Shown here: one piece after another, positions 20,058 through 31,017 of the stretch
Numbering within the stretch: the stretch's first letter is position 1
Layout: the number at the start of each line of letters is the position of its first letter
Assembly (NCBI RefSeq): GCF_009870125.1
Contig: NC_046683.1
Coordinates: 35,169,869 to 35,233,868 of the forward strand
Direction: 5' to 3'
Length of the DNA stretch: 64,000 bases
Source: Drosophila pseudoobscura
Lineage: Eukaryota > Arthropoda > Insecta > Diptera > Drosophilidae
The notes under the pieces: model-generated
What the model was told of the DNA's origin: nothing
The model's database searches: none
What the model saw: the letters and a program-made list of their open reading frames with translations, nothing else
Position numbers and translations under genes: made by a program

Positions 20058-21055
20058 AAGAGAAGACAGCGCACGGAGGAATCGCGAAAACCTTGCACTT
20101 ATTGCGTAGGCAGTTTTACTGGTCGAACATGGCGATAGAGGTGCGGGATTATATCCGACGGTGCACCGTGTGCAAGGAGTCGAAAGCGTCGAATTATCGG
20201 ATGCAGGCCGGGATCCCGTTCCAAAAACTTTATATGGATTTTTTGGGCAAATATCCGCGGTCAAAGAACGGTCAGGCGTGGATATTTATTGTAGTTGACC
20301 AGTTCTCTAAGTTCACATTCCTAAAGACCATGACCAAGGCCACAGCAAAGAAAGTTGTAAGATTCCTCGTTCACGAGGTGTTTTAAAAGTTTGGAGTGCC
20401 GGAGATGATTCACTCGGACAATGGGGCTCAGTTCGTCTCAAAAACTTTTAAGGAGATGACCGATGCATTCGGAGTCACTCATATGAGGACGCCAGTGTAT
20501 TCTCCGCAGAGTAACGCAGCCGAACGCGTAAATCGCACAGTACTCAGCGCGATTCGGGCGTATATGGAGGACGATCACCGGGATTGGGATGCGCATCTGC
20601 CGGAGATAGAACTGGCTATTAGGAACTCGGTTCACGAGGTGACAGGCGTAACACCAATCTTTGCAGTCTTCGGGCAGCAAATGTATTTGCATGGGTCATA
20701 CTACAAGCTGGCAAAGCGACTGCGGTCAATCGGTGAGCATGACATATCGCTGCTGGAGGGTCAGGACAAGCGACAACTCATCCAAGAGAGGATTCGCGAT
20801 AGTTTACATCAGGCATATGAGCGTAGTAGGGTAAGGTATAACCAGCGAGCTCGGGTGTTCTACGCGAGGCCGGGACGAGAGGTATTCCGCCGAAATTTTG
20901 TCCTTAGTGACTTCGGCAAAGGCTTTAATGCCAAGTTCGCGCGCAAATTCATCCGATGCCGGGTAGTGAAGCCAGTAGGAGAGAACGCGTATGCTCTGGA
21001 GGACCTTAACGGCCGTCCCATAGGAGTGTACCATGCCAAAGACCTGAGAATGTAG
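20058..21055 (+). pseudogene. G1 copy B: integrase only
   Basis: Sequence resumes in the integrase zinc-binding region (HGGIAKTLHLLRRQFYWSNMAIEVRDYIRRCTVC). The full core follows with MDFLGKY, HSDNGAQF and AAERVNR, and the C-terminus ends GVYHAKDLRM at 21055. It keeps the zinc-binding segment that copy A lost, and has the same TAA after HEVF (20384-20386). From about 20169 it is collinear with copy A at +1,659. RT and RNase H are missing. Confidence 0.85.
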
Positions 21056-21340
21056 TTAGGTGTGGGTGTGGCCTACGTTGGGCGTGGCAGAAGAATGCAG
21101 GGCACGCCGGCGTGTTTGAAATTTTGTGCTTAAAACAGAAAGTTTGAAGTGAATACAGAAAAAGGCGGTCGTGCAAATAGGTTGTAATGCAGGAAATTTT
21201 ACTCACAGCCGGCAAGGAATACAGCCACCAGAACCGGGCCAGAAGGTTTCCTGGAGAGAAACACTGGAGTTCGAGAAATTCGACGACAGAGAAGAAGACT
21301 GTCCAACGTGAACCTGAGTGAGTGGGGGGGGGGGGGGGGG
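21056..21340 (+). other. G1 3' untranslated region, short type, with G17 tract (copy B)
   Basis: As in copy A, but a deletion of about 50 bases before the tract joins CCTGAGTGAGT directly to 17 G (21324-21340). Confidence 0.7.
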
Positions 21341-22403
21341 TGAAAGAGGACAATTTAGCTGCCAGGGCGATCCTAGCCACATTGCACGATCGTTGCATCG
21401 CATCATGCACCACGTAGAAGCCCCGAAACCCTATTTACACACATGCACGCGCACACGTATACACGGGCCTATATACATTTAGGGCTGACCGGCCACGGCC
21501 GGTCTTTTGAACCTACAAAAAACATAATCCACACTCCAAACACCGTTCCACATTAAATGATATTTTGTTCCGTGTGTTGTCCTTTATATATTTATTATTT
21601 AGTATTTATTATTAGCTTAAACCGTTTAACGTAACATCTTGGCCATTGAACTAAATATGTAAAAACACCAACACCGTTCACGAACAGAAATCTGCAATCA
21701 GCTGTTCAGTTCCAGAAGATTAACCCTTAGTGGGTGACGCGGGGATCCCGACAGTCCACCGTCTTTGGTCGAGCGATTTGTGGAAATCTCATTATTGCTT
21801 ATTGTTTATGTAACGGGGACCCTTAACAAGAGCTCTTGGTAGGTTAAGTTTCCGTAAAGGCCCTAGTTAAATTAACTCACATAAAACTGGATCCACTCGT
21901 CTACACATGTTCCATTACGTATGGGTGAGGGTATCCCTGTTGGTTGAACGAAATTTCAGCAGTTATTTCCTTGTTTGCCTGTGTGTCGAACGTTTTGGTG
22001 TTTCTTTTTCGTTAGTGATAATTTTGCGTATATCTATTTATTTATGAGAAAGATGAAATGGATATATATTGAAACATGATGCAGTAAATTAAAATAGACG
22101 GAGGACGCGTGGCGTAAGCCGTGGATTAGGCCAGCCGCAGCCGTTCCAGTAGGGGGTGGCCAAAATGAACGTTGTGTTTGGTCACAGGTAGGGCAGGCGC
22201 GCGAAGCGATAACACCCAAGCTTCACCCAATTGATAGCCGTCTGTTTATGATTTTCTTTGTCTTTAGGTTGTTGTTAGTTTTGATGTCCCGAGAAGTAGT
22301 ATGTCTCCATATTTGTCTACATTTGGCGGGCAAGGGGAACTACCCAGCTCTGGGGTCGACAGCTAGCCGGCGTTGCCCTCTGGGAAACAAGCCAAGTGTA
22401 ACA
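21341..22403 (+). repeat. G1 LTR, complete (1,063 bp), shared by copies B and C
   Basis: The segment runs from TGAAAGAGGA to TGTAACA. The polypurine tract is on its left and the primer site on its right (22406-22415), so one LTR serves as 3' LTR of B and 5' LTR of C. I use it as the family reference. A poly(A) signal or TATA box could not be fixed by eye. Confidence 0.9.
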
Positions 22404-23571
22404 AATGGCGCCCAATTTATTTTCGAATCCGCATGCATCTGGACTGACGCAGGTTCGGGTGGTATTACAACAAAAGTCACTCGGGCTGGTAAAGGCAGAT
22501 GCGGGGAATGAAAAAAAAAAATAAATTTTGTGGAGAAGACGACAGCTTGCGAATTGCAGTATAGCTGTCCCGGCAGAAGTCGCTGCTGCAGGCTTAAGGT
22601 GAGCGTAAATCTGGTCCTTAATGGCGCGGGGTGATTGATGCTAGGGATGGATAGACGGAGGCAGTTAACGAAAATATAAAATATGTGATAGGGACTTACG
22701 AATTACAGTTAAACATTTTGTCGCTTTACGATGTCGCAAGTGAACGTAAGTCACTGCCGTTCAAAAAAAAAAAATGGACAGGGAGTTTGCGACGGACACT
22801 TTGCCTACTGGACTGTGATATCGAATAAATCTGTGATGGAATGTGATATTGGAATAAGTTAGAGTAAGTCATGTAGGTAAATGTTCATTTTAGTTTCGCA
22901 CCTGTTTGTTTAAAACAAAGCCGCTTTCGTGTTTTGAACCTGTTGTCTGTCTGCCGAGATGTGGTGAGGAGTAGGTGGCCCGAGAGTCGTTAAGACAACC
23001 CGCGATGCATCTGTTGTCATGGCAGATCGGTATTATGGATGACAGGAACAAATCACAAGCAAAGTGAGCTCATGCACCGTGAGGCTTCTCGTTTATCGGC
23101 CATCGCTTAGAGCGATGACTAGAGTAGATGACAGGCCACACAAAGGTGGTGTTCGTAATTGTAGGATATCCGTAGGGCGATTGTCAAGTGGAGCGCAGAA
23201 ACTGGAGCAGTTACTGGTCCCGGCTAGTCACGTGTCCCCCTCTTAATGGGTCTTGTAAGAAGAAGAAGAACTGTTAGGAATTTTTGTTGTTAGGTTTTGT
23301 GTTGTGTTGAATGTGCTTGAAGTTTGAGTGTCGTATGTTATTATTTATTTATTCAAATATTTAATTGCATATATGTATCTCGTTAACGGCGCTAGTTGGC
23401 GCAATATTTATATCGGTATTTATTTATTTATTTATCGGAGTATTTATTGGTCCGAAGCGTGGTGTTATTTATTTTTGCTAGTTATTTCTTTGGGTATTTA
23501 TTTGTTTATTTATATATATTATCTTAGTTTAGGAGTTTGCTTTTTTGTAGGATTGGTGTTGCTCGGTGCAG
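22404..23571 (+). mobile_element. G1 copy C leader with primer site
   Basis: This is the uninterrupted leader of about 1.17 kb, with the primer site TGGCGCCCAA at 22406-22415. It contains a TATTTATT tract near 23420 and ends before the gag ATG at 23572. The minus strand and short plus frames carry no domain. Confidence 0.8.
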
Positions 23572-24540
23572 ATGCCACAAGAAGGGGGTAGTCGACAGTA
23601 TCATACGCGATCACGCGTAAACAAAACAGTGGACCAGACAGGAGAAGTGTCAGGGGCGTTGTTTGATCAAGATCGGGAGGAACTTGGAGCTGTGGGTGGG
23701 TTGCCGAGAACACCGGTCCAGGCCAGTTCAGAAGAATGGCCAATGTCCGATCCTACACCCACGCTTGCTTCCGAACTGGCATCAGCAGTCAACGTATCGT
23801 TGGCTCAGGCTCATGCGACACACAGGGCAGCGAACACTGACTCGATTAGTCGGGTGTTGCAGGAGGAGTTGCGAAAGAGGTATATCGAGATGATGCACCA
23901 ACTCAACGAGGTACTCCAGCCGGTTAGACAGCTGCAGCAGCAGAATGAACCGCAGCGGGAGGAGGTTCACCGCGAGCAGGAGTATCGAGGAGCAATCCCG
24001 AAAAGGAAGCCGTCTAGCACGACTGATGCGCCGATTCCGCCACCAAAACCACTTTTGCCTCGCTCGGGGCGAGGTGGTATTGGTCCGGAACCGTCTTCAG
24101 GAGTAGGACCGACCGCATCCAGTGAGCAGCATCAACGGGGTGCGCATCAAGCGCGAAATTGGCGAAACCCGATAGCACTCAGACACTCGGGTCAGGGTCG
24201 TGGCGAGAGTAGGAGAGCTGGTGGGATTTCTCGAGAAGATCCGCATCCAAATCCCCCGGGTTATAGACCTTGGCCACGGTGAGGCCGAGTCGAAAAATGG
24301 GACGTGAGGTTCGACGGAGACAGCAACAAAATGACGGTCGAGGATTTTGTGTTCCGAATTGAATTCCTACAAGCCCAATGTCGCTGTCCGTGGGATGAAG
24401 TTCTTAAGGGGTTTCATCACCTGGTAACAGGAAACACGTGGGAATGGTACTGGCGGTACATCCGCGACCAGAGCGGTGGTGCTTGGCAGGAACTAAGGGG
24501 CGCAGTTTCCGAGGCACGGCGTCCGAGTTCGACCGCATGA
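23572..24540 (+). pseudogene. G1 copy C gag, N-terminal frame
   Basis: The frame starts at ATG 23572 (MPQEGGSRQYHTRSR). It has a coiled-coil-like Gln/Glu-rich stretch (EVLQPVRQLQQQNEPQREEV), a Pro-rich linker and a capsid-like part beginning WDVRFDGDSNKMTVEDFVFRI. A TGA at 24280-24282 (TGG in copies D, G and H) interrupts it. The frame then continues to TGA at 24538-24540, which overlaps the ATG of the next gag frame in the tetranucleotide ATGA. No similarity to a host protein is seen. Confidence 0.75.
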
Positions 24541-25124
24541 GAGAACTGCGAGAGAGAATGCAGCGGTCAAACGAGAGTGGGGAAGACTTCTTCCATGTCA
24601 TGAGAAAGCTCGCTTCGAGCTTGGAGATGCCACCACCTGAAAAGAAGATGGTAAAAATCGTCAAAAAGGCACTCACAGATAAGATAGCGAGTTTCGTCTA
24701 CGGCGCACGGGTTTATTCCTTAGACCAACTGCGGGATGAGTGCATGGAAATAGAGGCACATCTGAAGAGGAAGGCTCGATCTTCGTGGCGAGGAGCACCC
24801 AAAGCCACAAACTATGGCCGCGGGGCGAATGCGAACGTCAGCGAGGTCGCGCAGGATCGGTCGATTAGCGATGAAGAGGCAGAAGTCATTGAGGAAGCCC
24901 AAGTGAAACAGCGTGTTCCACAGAAGTCGATTTGCTGGAAATGCGGGCAGACCGATCATGGCTTTAGGGACTGTATGGCATCGGAGAGGCGAATTTTCTG
25001 CTACCGGTGTGGAAAGCCCGATGCATATTGTCCGACCTGTCCGAATTGCGCGGGAAACGTGAAGAGGAGTGCGATCCAAGCAGGCGAATCACGCTCACAG
25101 AAGGGGCCTGCGGAGAGAAAGTAG
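24537..25124 (+). CDS. G1 copy C gag, C-terminal frame with zinc knuckles
   Basis: The frame begins at ATG 24537 (MRELRERMQRSNESGEDFFHVM), the natural continuation of a gypsy capsid, and is open to TAG at 25122-25124. Near the end are CWKCGQTDHGFRDC, a standard CCHC knuckle, and CYRCGKPDAYCPTC, where the His position is not His. The frame is also open upstream of this ATG for about 100 bases. It lies in the -1 frame relative to the N-terminal gag frame. All G1 copies that keep this place have the same arrangement. Confidence 0.7.
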   Translation: MRELRERMQRSNESGEDFFHVMRKLASSLEMPPPEKKMVKIVKKALTDKIASFVYGARVYSLDQLRDECMEIEAHLKRKARSSWRGAPKATNYGRGANANVSEVAQDRSISDEEAEVIEEAQVKQRVPQKSICWKCGQTDHGFRDCMASERRIFCYRCGKPDAYCPTCPNCAGNVKRSAIQAGESRSQKGPAERK

Positions 25125-27466
25125 AAGAGAATAAAAATTAATTAGATGGACGTAATTTGCATGCTAGGTTAAGGAACTTATCATATGAATAGCGCTTAAG
25201 AAATTATTTAGAAACCCGAAATAAAATATTTTCTGAACTACGAGTGGATTGCTTCAGTAAAGCGTTGTTGCAAGAAAGACCCGAGAGTTTTCGCAGAAAT
25301 CTCTAAAATGGGCGAGTCCGTGCGAGGTCTGCTGGATTCAGGCGCTACACACAGCATGCTAGGGTGTAATGGTCAGGAATTCCTGGAGAAGCTGGGCGTG
25401 GAGGCTCGATATTCTTCTATAGTGAAGGTAGCGAATGGGGAAGATCGCGCAATCGTTGGCCGAGTAGAATTACCGTTTTTCGTATGCCCTTTCTTGGAAA
25501 AGGAAATTTACTTGGGGGTAGACTTTTGGCGGGTATTCTCATTGGCTCCTGAGGTGATGGGAGAAGGTCTAGTAGGGCCATCTCACAGATTAGTGGAAGA
25601 AGTGCTGGCTGATCAAGTCGCTCACTATGTGGAAGGCCCGGAGAAGGAGATAGTGCAGGAAGAATGGGAGTTGTCAGAAGAGCAAAAGGCAGCCATGGAT
25701 CAGGTGAAGGCAGAGTTTCTGACTTTCGAAACCGTAGGCCTGGGGAGGACGTCGAGAGAGACTCATAAAATTCAGTTGGTGGAGAAGGCCGAGCCTGTGA
25801 AGGATCGATATTACCCGCTGTCGCCAGCGATGCAGGAAGTGGTGTGTGGGGATGTGGACAAAATGTTGGCTTTGGGAGTCATCGAGTGCAGTGATAGTCC
25901 GTGGAGCAACCGTACCACCGTGGTGCGAAGGCCGGGCAAAAATCGTTTCTGTCTCGATGCCCGAAAGCTCAACAAAGTAACCATCAAGGACGATTACCCA
26001 CTTCCTAGCATCGAGGGGATTTTGTCGCGTCTCGATCAGACGATATATATCTCCAGCGTCGACTTAAAATTCGCTTTTTGGCAAATCGAGCTGGACCAGC
26101 AGAGTCGAGCATATACGGCGTTCACGGTGCCGGGACGGCCTCTGTACCAGTTCCGTATGATGCCCTTTGGTATCTGCAACGCCGCACAACGCCTATGTAG
26201 ACTGGTCGATAAGGTGATTCCGGTTGAGATGCGTTCAAACGTCTATGCGTATCTCGACGACTTGCTGATGATAGCTGAGGACTTCCAAACGCACGTGAAG
26301 ATTCTGCGACAGGTTGCCGAGCGTCTACGAGAAGCAAATTTAACGATAGGGCTGAGCAAATCTCATTTTTGGTATAAAAACATTAAATACCTGGGATTTA
26401 TAGTGGGAGGAGGAGCGCTGAAGATGGATCCGGATCGTGTGTCGGCCATTTTACGCCTTCCCTAGCCGCGATCTGTTCGAGAATTGCGTAGTTTCCTGGG
26501 AACTGCGGGCTGGTACCGGCGCTTTATGAAAAACTATGCTGAGATGGCCGGTCCGCTCACAGACGCCCTGAAAAAGTCAGGAAATGGAAAGTTTAAATTG
26601 ACGGAGGAGGCAAAACGAGCCATGGGGGAGCTAAAAGCTGCACTCACCTTCGCACTTCTACATACAGTGCGACGCCTCACATTATGGGGTTGAAACCGTA
26701 CTCTTCCAACTGGATGACGAGCAGAACGAGAGGCCCATAGCGTTTTTCTCTGCCAAACTGAATTGCCACCAAAAAAACTACTCATTGACAGAGAAGGATG
26801 GCAGCCCTCATGGCGATCCTAAAGTTCCGTCCGTACGTTGAGCTTATGCCGTTTACAGTCATAACTGACCACGCCAGTCTCAAATGGCTCATGACCATGA
26901 AGAACTTGGGTGGTCGCTTAGCTCGTTGGTCCCTTCAACTGCAGGCCTTCGATTTCGGCATTGAACTCCGGAAACGAGCGGACAATGTAGTGGCAGATAC
27001 ATTGTCGCGCAGTATTGAAGAGCTGGAAGTGGATCCGAGTAATATCCTGGGTTTTGAAACGGTGGAGTTTGAATCTGGGGAATATCAGCAAATGTATTTG
27101 CATGGGTCATGCTACAAGTTGGCAAAGCGACTGCGGTCAATCGGTGAGCATGACATATCGCTGCTGGAGGGTCAGGACAAGCGACAACTCATCCAAGAGA
27201 GGATTCGCGATAGTTTACATCAGGCATATGAGCGTAGTTGGGTAAGGTATAACCAGCGAGCTCGGGTGTTCTACGCGAGGCCGGGACAAGAGGTATTCCG
27301 CCGAAATTTTGTCCTTAGAGACTTCGGCAAAGGCTTTAATGCCAAGTTCGCGCGCAAATTCATCCGATGCCGGGTAGTGAAGCCAGTAGGAGAGAACGCG
27401 TATGCTCTGGAGAACCTTAACGGCCGTCCCATAGGAGTGTACCACGCCAAAGACCTGAGACAGTAG
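25125..27466 (+). pseudogene. G1 copy C pol, with in-frame fusion of RNase H to integrase C-terminus
   Basis: Protease (LLDSGATHSMLG) starts near 25308 and RT is open to 26465. It includes KNRFCLDARKLNKVT and the catalytic YLDD (26250-26261). Copy C is the only one here with CAG rather than TAG after IELD (about 26098). A TAG at 26463-26465 and a deletion near 26650 break the frame. RNase H resumes at 26798 (TDHASLKWLM, DNVVADTLSR) and at about 27087 joins in frame to the integrase C-terminus (QMYLHGSCYK), giving a 222-codon frame. The integrase zinc region and whole DDE core are lost. It ends GVYHAKDLRQ at 27466. Confidence 0.85.
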
Positions 27467-27986
27467 TGGGGTGTGGGTGTGGCGTTGGGCGCGGCAGAAG
27501 AATGCAGGGCACGCCGACGTGTGCTCACTAGTGTTCCTGAATCCGGAATAGGATAGGATTAGTTATATGTATTAGTAAAAGGATATAAGGAATAGAATAG
27601 GATTAGTTATATGTATTAGTAAGGGAAAAAGGGATAAATAGGAGTGAAAATATTAAAAAACGTGGAGTGGATTATGGAAATCGTAGATCGTGGACGGAAG
27701 AGTAACGTCGAATCAGCCCCTCTGAAATTTTGTGCTTAAAACAGAAAATTTGAAGTGAGAACAGAAAAAAGGCGGGCTAGCAAATAGGTTGTAGTGCAGG
27801 TAATATTACTCACAGCCGGCAAGGAATACAGCCACCAGAACCGAACCAGAAGGTTTCCTGGAGAGGAACACTGGAGTTCGAGATAGTCGACTGCAGCGAA
27901 GAAGAATGTCCAACGTGAACCTGAGTGATTTCATTCCAGTTGCGCGTGTGTGAGCCAAGAAGCGCGCGACGTGTGAAGGGGGGGGG
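27467..27986 (+). other. G1 3' untranslated region, long type (copy C)
   Basis: This version, shared with E and F, has about 200 extra bases compared with A, B, D and H. They include a 34-bp sequence present twice (27545-27578 and 27589-27622, GGATTAGTTATATGTATTAG core). It ends with the polypurine tract of nine G (27978-27986). Confidence 0.75.
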
Positions 27987-29077
27987 TGAAAGAGGACGAT
28001 TTAGCTGCCAGGGCGATCCTAGCCACATCGCACGATCGTTGCATCGCCTTCCAGTGCGTGCCATACGTTTGGTCTAATGCGCCACGTAGAAACCCCGAAA
28101 CCCTATTTACACAAACACACGCAAACACGTATACACGGACCTGTATAAATTTAGGGCTGACCGGCCACGGCCGGTCTTTTGAACTTACAAAAAACATAAT
28201 CCATAATCCATAAACACCGTTCCACATTAAATGTTATTTTGTTCCGTGTGTTGTCCTTTTTATATTTATTATTTAGTATTTATTATTAGCTTAAACCGTT
28301 TAACGTAACATCTTGGCCATTGAACTAAATATGTAAAAACACCAACACCGTTCACGAACACAAATCTGCAATCAGCTGTTCAGTTCCAGAAGATTAACCC
28401 TTAGTGGGTGACGCGGGGATCCCGACAGTCCACCGTCTTTGGTCGAGCGATTTGTGGAAATCTCCTTATTGCTTATTGTTTATGTCACGGGGACCCTTAA
28501 CAAGAGCTCTTGGTAGGTTAAGTCTCCGTAAAGGCCCGAGTTAAATTAACTCACGTAAAACTGGATCCACTCGTCTACACATGTTCCATTACGTATGGGT
28601 GAGGGTATCCCTGTTGGTTGAACGAAATTTCAGCAGTTATTTCCTTGTTTGCCTTTGTGTCGAACGTTTTGGTGTTTCTTTTTGGTTAGTGATAATTTTG
28701 CGTATATCTATTTCTTTATGAGAAAGATGAAATGGATATATATTGAAACATGATGCAGTAAATTTAAATAGACGGAGGACGCGTGGCGTAAGCCGTGGAT
28801 TAGGCCAGCCGCAGCCGTTCCAGTAGGGGGTGGCCAAAATGAACGTTGTGTTTGGTCACAGGTAGGGCAGGCGCGCGAAGCGATAACACCCAAGCTTCAC
28901 CCACTTGATAACCGTATGTTTATGATTTTCTTTGTCTTTAGGTTGTTGTTAGTTTTGATGTCCCGAGAAGTAGTATGTCTCCATATTTGTCTACATTTGG
29001 CGGGCAAGGGGAACTACCCAGCTCTGGGGTCGACAGCTAGCCGGCGTTGCCCTCTGGGAAACAAGCCAAGTGTAACA
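27987..29077 (+). repeat. G1 LTR, complete (1,091 bp), shared by copies C and D
   Basis: The LTR runs from TGAAAGAGGACG to TGTAACA, with the G tract on the left and the primer site (29080-29089) on the right. It is nearly identical to 21341-22403, apart from a 20-odd-base insertion early in the LTR (CTTCCAGTGCGTGCC region) that D, E and F LTRs also have. Confidence 0.9.
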
Positions 29078-29625
29078 AATGGCGCCCAATTTATTTTCGA
29101 ATCCGCATGCATCTGGACTGACGCAGGTTCGGGTGGTATTACAACAAAAGTCACTCGGGCTGGTAAAGGCAGATGCGGGGAAGAAAAAAAAAAATAAATT
29201 TGTGGAGAAGACGACAGCTTGCGAAGTGCAGTTTAGCTGTCCCGGCAGAAGTCGCTGCTGCAGGCTTAAGGTGAGCGTAAATCTGGTCCTTAATGGCGCG
29301 GGGTGATTGATGCTAGGGATGGATAGACGGAGGCAGTTAACGGAAATATAAAATATGTGATAGGGACTTACGAATTACAGTTGAACATTTTGTCGCTATT
29401 CGATGTCGCAAGTGAACGTAAGTCACTGCCGTTCAACAAAAAAATGGACAGGGAGTTTTCGGCGGACACATTGCCTGGTGGACTGTGATATCGAATAAAT
29501 CTGTGATGGAATGTGATATTGGAATAAGTTAGAGTAAGTCATGTAGGTAAATGTTCATTTTAGTTTCGCACCTGTTTGTTTAAAACAAAGCCGCTTTCGT
29601 GTTTTGAACCTGTTGTCCTGTTCCG
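29078..29625 (+). mobile_element. G1 copy D leader, 3'-truncated
   Basis: The primer site is at 29080-29089. The leader follows copy C until GAACCTGTTGTC at about 29617, then jumps into gag. About 0.8 kb with the gag start is missing. Confidence 0.8.
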
Positions 29626-30416
29626 ATCCTACATCCACGCTGGCTTCCGAACTGGCATCAGCAGTCAACGTATCGTTGGCTCAGGCTCATGCGACACACA
29701 GGGCAGCGAACACTGACTCGATTAGTCGGGTGTTGCAGGAGGAGTTGCGAAAGAGGTTTATCGAGATGATGCACCAACTCAACGAGGTACTCCAGCCGGT
29801 TAGACAGCTGCAGCAGCAGAATGAACCGCAGCGGGAGGAGGTTCACCGCGAGCAGGAGTATCGAGGAGCAATCCCGAAAAGGAAGCCGTCTAGCACGACT
29901 GATGCGCCGATTCCGCCACCAAAACCACTTTTGCCTCGCTCGGGGCGAGGTGGTATTGGTCCGGAACCGTCTTCAGGAGTAGGACCGACCGCATCCAGTG
30001 AGCAGCATCAACGGGGTGCGCATCAAGCGCGAAATTGGCGAAACCCGATAGCACTCAGACACTCGGGTCAGGGTCGTGGCGAGAGTAGGAGAGCTGGTGG
30101 GATTCCTCGAGAAGATCCGCATCCAAATCCTCCGGGTTATAGACCTTGGCCACGGTGGGGCCGAGTCGAAAAATGGGACGTGAGGTTCGACGGAGACAGC
30201 AACAAAATGACGGTCGAGGATTTTGTGTTCCGAATTGAATTCCTACAAGCCCAATGCCGCTGTCCGTGGGATGAAGTTCTTAAGGGGTTTCATCACCTGG
30301 TTACAGGAAACACGCGGGAATGGTACTGGCGGTACATCCGTGACCAGAGCGGTGGTGTTTCGCAGGAACTAAAGGGCGAAGTTTCCGAGGCACGGCGTCC
30401 GAGTTCGACCGCATGA
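29626..30416 (+). pseudogene. G1 copy D gag, N-terminal frame without its start
   Basis: The gag frame is open from within the truncated leader (29604) and joins gag at SDPTSTLASELAS. It then continues without a stop through the Gln-rich stretch and WDVRFDGDSNKMTVEDF to TGA at 30414-30416, overlapping ATG as ATGA. Unlike copy C it has TGG after PWPR. Confidence 0.75.
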
Positions 30417-31000
30417 GAGAACTGCGAGAGAGAATGCAGCGGTCAAACGAGAGTGGGGAAGACTTCTTCCATGTCATGAGAAAGCTCGCTTCGAGCTTGG
30501 AGATGCCACCACCTGAAAAGAAGATGGTAAAAATCGTCAAAAAGGCACTCACAGATAAGATAGCGAGTTTCGTCTACGGCGCACGGGTTTATTCCTTAGA
30601 CCAACTGCGGGATGAGTGCATGGAAATAGAGGCACATCTGAAGAGGAAGGCTCGATCTTCGTGGCGAGGAGCACCCAAAGCCACAAACTATGGCCGCGGG
30701 GCGAATGCGAACGTCAGCGAGGTCGCGCAGGATCGGTCGATTAGCGATGAAGAGGCAGAAGTCATTGAGGAAGCCCAAGTGAAACAGCGTGTTCCACAGA
30801 AGTCGATTTGCTGGAAATGCGGGCAGACCGATCATGGCTTTAGGGACTGTATGACATCGGAGAGGCGAATTTTCTGCTACCGGTGTGGAAAGCCCGATGC
30901 ATATTGTCCGACCTGTCCGAATTGCGCGGGAAACGTGAAGAGGAGTGCGATCCAAGCAGGCGAATCACGCTCACAGAAGGGGCCTGCGGAGAGAAAGTAG
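30413..31000 (+). CDS. G1 copy D gag, C-terminal frame with zinc knuckles
   Basis: The 195-codon frame is the same as in copy C with one or two changes (CMTSERR instead of CMASERR). CWKCGQTDHGFRDC and CYRCGKPDAYC mark the nucleocapsid. It ends at TAG 30998-31000. The pol frame opens 17 bases later, in the -1 frame and without an ATG. Confidence 0.75.
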   Translation: MRELRERMQRSNESGEDFFHVMRKLASSLEMPPPEKKMVKIVKKALTDKIASFVYGARVYSLDQLRDECMEIEAHLKRKARSSWRGAPKATNYGRGANANVSEVAQDRSISDEEAEVIEEAQVKQRVPQKSICWKCGQTDHGFRDCMTSERRIFCYRCGKPDAYCPTCPNCAGNVKRSAIQAGESRSQKGPAERK

Positions 31001-31017
31001 AAGAGAATAAAAATTAA

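Noticed and set aside
19700..21340. G homopolymers as telomeric or assembly-gap filler
   Set aside because: They sit exactly at the polypurine-tract position before each LTR, so they are part of the element, though their length may be unreliable.
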